The translations under genes were made by a program, and so were the position numbers. Below the pieces are notes generated by a model. The model saw only the letters and a program-made list of their open reading frames with translations. It was not told the DNA's origin and did not search any database. A stretch of DNA of 10,775 bases from Rhodocyclaceae bacterium (lineage in GTDB: Bacteria; Pseudomonadota; Gammaproteobacteria; Burkholderiales; Rhodocyclaceae). The stretch lies in NCBI GenBank assembly GCA_025361105.1, contig JANYAW010000067.1, positions 1-10,775 on the forward strand, read 5' to 3'. Shown here piece by piece: positions 6,463-10,775 of the stretch; positions within the stretch are counted from its first letter, which is position 1, and each line of letters opens with the position of its first letter.

Positions 6463-7880
6463 ACGTTCGTATTGCCAGTTGGTGCTGACGACACGCTGTC
6501 ATAGCAAGGAAATCGTAATTCAAAGCGACTACCTTGCCCCGGCACGGAGTCCAAACTCAGCTCAGCGTGATAGCGTTCGGCAATTTCGCTCACGATGGCA
6601 AGCCCAAGACCGGCACCGCCAGAGCGCGCCATATCCGAGCGATAGAAACGCTGAAAAACTTGCGCGCGATCGGTGGCCGAAAAACCTGGGCCGTCATCGC
6701 CGACAGCCAGCAGCACTTCGTTTGCTTCGCGGTAGATTTCAATGGTCACATGCCCGCCACGATGCCCATAGCGGAGAGCATTGTCGACCAGGTTGCCAAT
6801 CAGTTCGCCGAACAACACTTCGTTGCCAGCCACTAGCCAATTGCCCGTGCCGGTCTCGCAACCAAGATCAATCTGGCGTTGGTCGGCCAGCGGCAAAAAG
6901 CGTTCAATAATTTGGTGGGCGATTTGTCCAAGATCAACCAGCGGACCCGGTGCCAGGGGATCGATTACTTCAGCTTTTGATAGCACCAAAATTTGGTCGA
7001 CCAGATGTGCCGCACGCGCTGCACTGGCTTCGACTTCGACCAGACTTGCACGCACTAATTCGGGTTCTGTGGATTTGTTGGCGAGCTGCGCTTGCAGCCG
7101 CAAACCAGCTAGCGGTGTGCGTAATTGATGGGCGGCATTGGCAATAAAATTGCTTTGTGATTCCATCACCACCGCAATTCTCGCCATCAGTCGATTGATC
7201 GCATCAATCAAACCGTGCACCTCGATCGGAGAATTCACCCGATCCAAAGGGCGCAGGTCTGCCCCCAGCCGTTGCGTCGCTTCCGCTTCGAGCAGCGCGA
7301 GTGGTGCCAGGCCACTGCCGACGCCATGCCAAACGAGACCCACAGCAACCACCACGACAGTCGCCATGAACAAGGCCGCGCCGATAAAAATCGATTTCGT
7401 CATACGGTCACGTTTTTTGGTCGTCTCGGCAATTTCAATCAACACCGGCACGTCGCTTGGATCAGTGTCGTGACGCAAGTAAGCCACTCGAAGCGTGGAG
7501 TGCTCGCTGACAAAATTGCGAAATCCCGATTGCCCGCTAAGGCTTAAATTGCTTGGCCGCTCGCCCAATTGGCCGTTGGCCGCAAGCACTTTCCCGTTGC
7601 GCAAATCGGTGACGCGATAACGTACCACTTCACCCTCATCGGCCAGCAGCCATTTCAATGCTGCGGTGGGCAAATTCACCTGCACCGTACCGTCAGCATC
7701 GACGGTGATTTGCTGAGCCAAGGTATTTACGTCGTCGAACAAAGCTTGGTCATAGGCCACGTTGGCGTATTGGGCGCCGAGCTCATAAGCGGCGACTGTG
7801 CCAATGATGCCCAGCGCGACCAACGCCAAGGTGAGTCGCGCAGTGAGGCTTGCGCGTAGCGATTTTGAGCGAGGGAACAT
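6459..7880 (-). CDS. Two-component sensor histidine kinase, TctE-like
   Basis: A 473-residue inner-membrane kinase that autophosphorylates on His and passes the phosphate to the adjacent regulator. TM1 is at about 15-35. A periplasmic sensor domain (36-162) with LPTAALKWLLADEGEVV..YRV resembles 2CSK_N, the sensor of TctE-type kinases, whose known members respond to tricarboxylates and other small acids; the ligand here is unknown. TM2 (163-184) is followed by a HAMP-like linker (185-238). The HisKA H-box is NAAHQLRTPLAG with His251. The ATPase has an N-box NLVDNALRYG (363-372), G1 DDGPGF (395-400), F-box QRFYRS (410-415) and G2 GAGLGLAIV (422-430), all intact. The ATG directly abuts the regulator's stop (7881-7883), so the two are cotranslated. 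The last 14 residues (after FPCY) lie beyond the kinase fold and are partly encoded by a dispersed repeat read in reverse. Confidence 0.93.
   Translation of the reverse strand: MFPRSKSLRASLTARLTLALVALGIIGTVAAYELGAQYANVAYDQALFDDVNTLAQQITVDADGTVQVNLPTAALKWLLADEGEVVRYRVTDLRNGKVLAANGQLGERPSNLSLSGQSGFRNFVSEHSTLRVAYLRHDTDPSDVPVLIEIAETTKKRDRMTKSIFIGAALFMATVVVVAVGLVWHGVGSGLAPLALLEAEATQRLGADLRPLDRVNSPIEVHGLIDAINRLMARIAVVMESQSNFIANAAHQLRTPLAGLRLQAQLANKSTEPELVRASLVEVEASAARAAHLVDQILVLSKAEVIDPLAPGPLVDLGQIAHQIIERFLPLADQRQIDLGCETGTGNWLVAGNEVLFGELIGNLVDNALRYGHRGGHVTIEIYREANEVLLAVGDDGPGFSATDRAQVFQRFYRSDMARSGGAGLGLAIVSEIAERYHAELSLDSVPGQGSRFELRFPCYDSVSSAPTGNTNV
6476..6500 (+). repeat. Dispersed repeat copy 3, at the kinase 3' end
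   Basis: CAGTTGGTGCTGACGACAC (6476-6494) matches copy 1 at 17 of 19 positions. The following GCTGTCA resembles the GCCGTCA after copy 2, so the shared unit is probably about 26 bp. Like copy 2 it carries dyad symmetry after the core (GACA-CGC-TGTC at 6490-6500), though weaker. It lies antisense within the last codons of the kinase gene, giving SVSSAPT, and 14 bp past the DUF3301 stop, at the convergent junction. Confidence 0.6.
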
Positions 7881-8549
7881 TTATTTATCTTTTGGATTTG
7901 CTTGCAGTAGATAACCGAGTCCGCGAATGGTGCGAATTTCAATATCACCATCCGACAGTTTTTTTCGTAAGCGATGAATGTAGACCTCTACCATATTGTC
8001 CCCCGCGATGCCAATGTCATCACCCAAAAGATGCGCCAAGGCGCTCTTGGCGATGATGTGTCCGCGCGCTTGCACCAGCGCTTCAAGCATCGTCAGTTCG
8101 TGCTTGGATAGTGTCAAGGCAACACCACCCAGCGATGCTTCGCGGCGATCCCAAAACCATTCCAAACGACCAATGCTGACAGTGATACCTTGACCACGAC
8201 GTAGCAACGCACGGACGCGAGCTTCAAATTCTGACAACTCAAACGGCTTTGTCAAATAGTCATCAGCGCCAAGATTCAAACCGCGCACACGGTCTTCGGT
8301 GCGATCCCGTGCGCTAAGAATCAGCACGGGAATGGGTTGCCGGCGGCGACGAAGGCGCTCCAGTACGACGGTGCCATCAAGTGACGGCAAGCCCAAATCC
8401 AGTACCACGAGATCAAAATATTCATTGCCAAGCAAAGTGTCGGCATGCGCGCCGTCACTGACAGCAAGTGCTTGATGTCCCATGCTGATCAGCGCATGCA
8501 GCAGACCATGTTGTAGCGTCGGGTCGTCTTCTGCGACAAGAATACGCAC
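7881..8549 (-). CDS. OmpR/PhoB-family response regulator, TctD/QseB-like
   Basis: A 222-residue transcription factor, standard length for the family, partner of the kinase that follows it. The receiver domain (1-118) has acidic pocket Asp8/Asp9 (VAEDDP), phosphoacceptor Asp51 (LVVLDLGLP), Ser79 (LILSARD) and Lys101 (LTKPF). The winged-helix DNA-binding domain (about 123-217) contains LTLSKHELTMLEALV, the recognition helix region NMVEVYIHRLRKKL and the closing hairpin IRTIRGLGYLL. I chose the GTG at 8549 because AAGGAG lies five bases upstream and translation then begins directly at RILVAEDD. The longer frame to 8648 would add 33 residues, lacks this site, and would overlap the divergent hydrolase gene. 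The regulator probably binds near its own promoter in the 73-bp gap shared with the hydrolase operon. Confidence 0.94.
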   Translation of the reverse strand: MRILVAEDDPTLQHGLLHALISMGHQALAVSDGAHADTLLGNEYFDLVVLDLGLPSLDGTVVLERLRRRRQPIPVLILSARDRTEDRVRGLNLGADDYLTKPFELSEFEARVRALLRRGQGITVSIGRLEWFWDRREASLGGVALTLSKHELTMLEALVQARGHIIAKSALAHLLGDDIGIAGDNMVEVYIHRLRKKLSDGDIEIRTIRGLGYLLQANPKDK

Positions 8550-8554
8550 GGATG

Positions 8555-8560
8555 CTCCTT
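8555..8560 (-). promoter_or_regulatory. Strong Shine-Dalgarno of the response regulator
   Basis: AAGGAG on the - strand, five bases before the GTG at 8549. It is the clearest ribosome site in the window and decides the GTG start over the longer ATG frame. Confidence 0.8.
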
Positions 8561-8622
8561 TCAGGTCTGTTTCAGCTTGGGCAAGTACACTTTGCGCTTG
8601 ATGATACCTACCAAAACGTCCC

Positions 8623-9513
8623 ATGCACGAATCGCTTGAAATCGCCAACCCGTCCTTGCTGCTTTTTCATGGCTTGCTTTCATCGCCACAAGAGTTTGGT
8701 CTGGTTACTAACCCGCTCAAAATGCACGGTACTGCACATCATGCGCTGAGCACACCTGGCTACACAGCAGGCAATGGTGAAACTATTCTTGATTGGCGTG
8801 CTTGGCAGAAAAACGCCAGCGCCGTGGTTGGCGAACAAGTGGCCAACAATCAACCGGTGATACTGGGTGGCTTATGTATAGGCGGCATTCTCGCGGCGAC
8901 GGTTGCGCTTGAGAAAAGACATCCAATTGCCGGACTCGTGTTGATTTCACCGACCTTTACTTATGACGGCTGGGGCATGTCGTTGATTCGCCATTGGCGT
9001 CATATCGGCTATTGGACGGGGCTGGATCATTTCTTTTCGGTGGCCGAGCGCGAGCCCTATGGCGTCAAAAATCCGAAGATTCGGAAATGGGTGCGACAAG
9101 AATTGGAACAACGCGCGCTCTCGGCGGCTGGCCCGACCAAAGTGCCGCTGCGCGCGCTGCGTGAAGCAGAACGCATGATGGCGAATGTTCGCCAGCGTCT
9201 TGGTGAGCTGGATTGTCCCTTGTTGGTGATTCATTCGCGCGAAGACGAAATCACTCGCATTGAAAGCGTCAAACAATTGTTTGACGATCTACCGCTGCGC
9301 AACAAGGAATTGGTGATTCTGGAAAATAGTTATCACATGGTCACCATCGACAATGATCGACGTCAAGTCGCTGATTTACTCAGTCGTTTCGTGAAACAAA
9401 TTGGCGATCAAAATTTGACCGTAGGTTCAAGCGCTGTGATAACTGAATGTCATACCCCGGCGGAAACTCAGGCAACCGAAACCGCCATTAATCCGATTTT
9501 TAATCCTTGTTAG
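8623..9513 (+). CDS. Alpha/beta hydrolase with Cys nucleophile, acyl-pathway associated
   Basis: A 296-residue hydrolase resembling the Est30/monoglyceride-lipase branch (serine aminopeptidase S33 fold). It shows the oxyanion-hole motif LLLFHGLLSSP with His16-Gly17, the nucleophile elbow G-L-C-I-G with Cys85, a lid region (about 112-190), the acid Asp208 in VIHSREDEITR, and the catalytic His238 in NSYHMVTIDND. The family norm at the elbow is GxSxG; here the nucleophile is Cys, as in dienelactone hydrolase. With the ACP 1-8 bp downstream and the ketosynthase next, a role in acyl-thioester hydrolysis or transfer, or carrier-protein proofreading, is a reasonable inference but unproven. The 36 residues after about 260 are polar, Thr/Ala rich and beyond the usual end of the fold. 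No Shine-Dalgarno is visible before the ATG; an in-frame TGA at 8602 limits longer starts. Confidence 0.85.
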   Translation: MHESLEIANPSLLLFHGLLSSPQEFGLVTNPLKMHGTAHHALSTPGYTAGNGETILDWRAWQKNASAVVGEQVANNQPVILGGLCIGGILAATVALEKRHPIAGLVLISPTFTYDGWGMSLIRHWRHIGYWTGLDHFFSVAEREPYGVKNPKIRKWVRQELEQRALSAAGPTKVPLRALREAERMMANVRQRLGELDCPLLVIHSREDEITRIESVKQLFDDLPLRNKELVILENSYHMVTIDNDRRQVADLLSRFVKQIGDQNLTVGSSAVITECHTPAETQATETAINPIFNPC

Positions 9514-9515
9514 GA
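9512..9515 (+). promoter_or_regulatory. Ribosome site deciding the ACP start
   Basis: AGGA overlaps the hydrolase stop (TAG 9511-9513) and lies five bases before the ATG at 9521. The other ATG, at 9515, overlaps this site and has no Shine-Dalgarno of its own, so 9521 is preferred. Confidence 0.55.
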
Positions 9516-9520
9516 TGACT

Positions 9521-9760
9521 ATGAATACGCTAGATGAAATTAAAAACTTGATCCACACCACATTCGGCATTGATACCGAAACGCTAAAACCTGATCAGCC
9601 GCTCTCGGCCTATGGCTTAGATTCGCTGGCCTTGGTCGAGCTGTTGTTCACGATTGAGGAACATTTCAATCTCGACATTCCTGATTCGCGTGGCGACATA
9701 ACCAACCTTACCGGCTTGGCAAAATTGATCGATGAGTTGCGTAGCCCACAAGTGGTATGA
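9521..9760 (+). CDS. Acyl carrier protein
   Basis: A 79-residue acidic four-helix carrier domain. The phosphopantetheine site is GLDSLALVEL with Ser35, followed by helix II/III (LLFTIEEHFNLDIPD), typical of type II carrier proteins. It would carry the growing acyl chain as a thioester for the ketosynthase next door. It is unlikely to be the housekeeping AcpP: the motif lacks the usual AcpP ADSLDTVELVM form, and it sits with a hydrolase rather than fabD/fabG. An alternative ATG at 9515 adds two residues. Its stop overlaps the ketosynthase start (ATGA at 9757-9760), implying coupled translation. Confidence 0.93.
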   Translation: MNTLDEIKNLIHTTFGIDTETLKPDQPLSAYGLDSLALVELLFTIEEHFNLDIPDSRGDITNLTGLAKLIDELRSPQVV

Positions 9761-10775
9761 CGCGACGCGTTGTCATCACCGGTATTGGTCTAGTCTCGCC
9801 GCATGGTGATTGCCCCGAAACCGTTTTCGCTCAATTGCTGGCCGGACGTTCGGCTATTGAGCGCTGGGAACCCGAGGGCATGCCGCCTGTCGTGGTGGCA
9901 CGTGCACCTTTCGACGCCACACGCTGGTTCACCCGATTACAACTCGCTGGCGTAGATCGCGTCAGTCAGTTGGCAGTGGCTGCCGCCGAAATGGCGTGCA
10001 CCGATGCCGGCTTGACCACGGTCGACGAAATGACCGGTGTGTATGTCGGCACCGGCATGGGCGGCGCAGCGGCGATAGAAGGTGTTTTTAGAGCCGATGG
10101 GCGCGTACCACCACTCACCGTACCCGCCTTTATGCCCAACGCTGCAGCCGCACATATCGCCATGCGCAAGAGCTTGCATGGTGCGGTGTATACCTACTCC
10201 ATCGCTTGTGCTTCGTCGGCGGTGGCAATTGCAGAAGCTGCAAAGGCAATCGCACACGGCGAGCTTGATTGCGCCATTGCCGGCGGTAGCGAAGCCTTAT
10301 TGGTACCCGGCGTGGTGCGCGCGTGGCAAGCATTGCGCACTTTGGCGAGCGCCGATGGCGACGACCCATCAAGCGCCAGTCGCCCTTTTAGCAGCGAGCG
10401 CACTGGCTTGGTCTTGGGCGAGGGCGCCGCATTCTTGATGCTTGAACCCTACGAATTGGCACTCGCGCGTGGCGCACGAATCTACGCCGAACTAGCCGGC
10501 AGCGGTGTCTCTTGCGATGCCACGCATCTCACAAAACCTGATTCGGCTGGTCAAGTTCGCGCGCTGTTAGCAGTACTGAAGAACAGCAATCTTTCACCAA
10601 GTGAAGTCGGCTATTGCAACACGCACGGCACCGCAACCTTGATCGGCGATGTGGTCGAATGTGAATCTCTGCGCACCGTGTGGGGCGAGAATTTATCCAG
10701 TCTCACGGTTAGTTCAAGTAAATCCATGCATGGCCATTTGCTTGGTGCCGCTGGTGCGCTGGAGGCGGCTATAAC
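9757..10775 (+). CDS. Beta-ketoacyl-ACP synthase, KAS I/II (FabF-like) family (3' end outside window)
   Basis: Open from the ATG at 9757 to the window edge: 339 complete codons, lacking roughly the last 70 of a FabF-sized protein (about 410). It performs decarboxylative Claisen condensation of malonyl-ACP with an acyl chain. It begins RRVVITGIGLVSPHG, the standard KAS start. The catalytic triad is present: Cys151 in SIACASS, His290 in NTHGTATLIGD, His327 in KSMHGHLLGAAGA, with the supporting Lys322. These correspond to FabF Cys163, His303, Lys335 and His340. So it is an active condensing enzyme by sequence, not a chain-length factor (which would lack the Cys). Pairing with a dedicated ACP and hydrolase points to a secondary lipid, polyene or polyketide pathway rather than the housekeeping FabF. 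Which one cannot be told without the downstream genes. Confidence 0.93.
   Translation, partial: MTRRVVITGIGLVSPHGDCPETVFAQLLAGRSAIERWEPEGMPPVVVARAPFDATRWFTRLQLAGVDRVSQLAVAAAEMACTDAGLTTVDEMTGVYVGTGMGGAAAIEGVFRADGRVPPLTVPAFMPNAAAAHIAMRKSLHGAVYTYSIACASSAVAIAEAAKAIAHGELDCAIAGGSEALLVPGVVRAWQALRTLASADGDDPSSASRPFSSERTGLVLGEGAAFLMLEPYELALARGARIYAELAGSGVSCDATHLTKPDSAGQVRALLAVLKNSNLSPSEVGYCNTHGTATLIGDVVECESLRTVWGENLSSLTVSSSKSMHGHLLGAAGALEAAI

Noticed and set aside
8550..8648. N-terminal extension of the response regulator to an ATG at 8648
   Set aside because: It would place 33 unrelated residues before the receiver domain and overlap the hydrolase start. AAGGAG and the GTG at 8549 explain the start better.
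1..10775. tRNA, rRNA, CRISPR array, insertion sequence or prophage genes
   Set aside because: Looked for on both strands. I saw no direct-repeat/spacer array, no transposase or integrase motifs and no recognisable RNA gene. The inverted repeat around the MFS gene encloses no transposase.

Overview
The window reads as a stretch of a proteobacterial chromosome of moderate GC (a little above 50 % by eye). The PepN-type aminopeptidase N, a DUF3301 protein and a TctD/TctE-like two-component pair together suggest a gamma- or betaproteobacterium. The sequence does not settle which. Genes are dense and nothing looks like a prophage, plasmid backbone or CRISPR array.

Layout: (1) 1-100 holds the probable tail of an unidentified + strand gene and a bidirectional terminator. 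(2) 90-1466 (-) is an MFS_3/EntS-like efflux permease, divergent from the next block. (3) 1673-6462 (+) is a tight three-gene unit: aminopeptidase N (pepN), a one-piece ABC exporter half-transporter whose ATG overlaps the pepN stop, and a small membrane-anchored DUF3301 protein 9 bp further on. (4) 6459-8549 (-) is a two-component system, response regulator first then sensor kinase, abutting each other and converging on the DUF3301 gene with a 4-bp overlap. (5) 8623-10775 (+), divergent from the regulator, is the start of a biosynthetic operon: an alpha/beta hydrolase with a Cys nucleophile, an acyl carrier protein, and a beta-ketoacyl-ACP synthase that runs off the window end. This last block is the likeliest place for something undescribed: a carrier protein, a condensing enzyme and a dedicated hydrolase make the core of an acyl or polyketide pathway whose product lies in the unseen downstream genes. 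The divergent two-component system, 73 bp away, is a natural candidate regulator.

Across these blocks lies a short dispersed repeat with the form CAGTTGGTGCTGGYGACAC. Four copies with 17-19 of 19 positions matching the first copy occur at the 3' end of the MFS gene, in the MFS/pepN divergent region (with a 7-bp hairpin), inside pepN, and at the 3' end of the kinase gene. Two of them encode the C-terminal tails of otherwise unrelated proteins. It resembles a genome-wide repeat family (REP-like or uptake-signal-like) rather than part of one gene.
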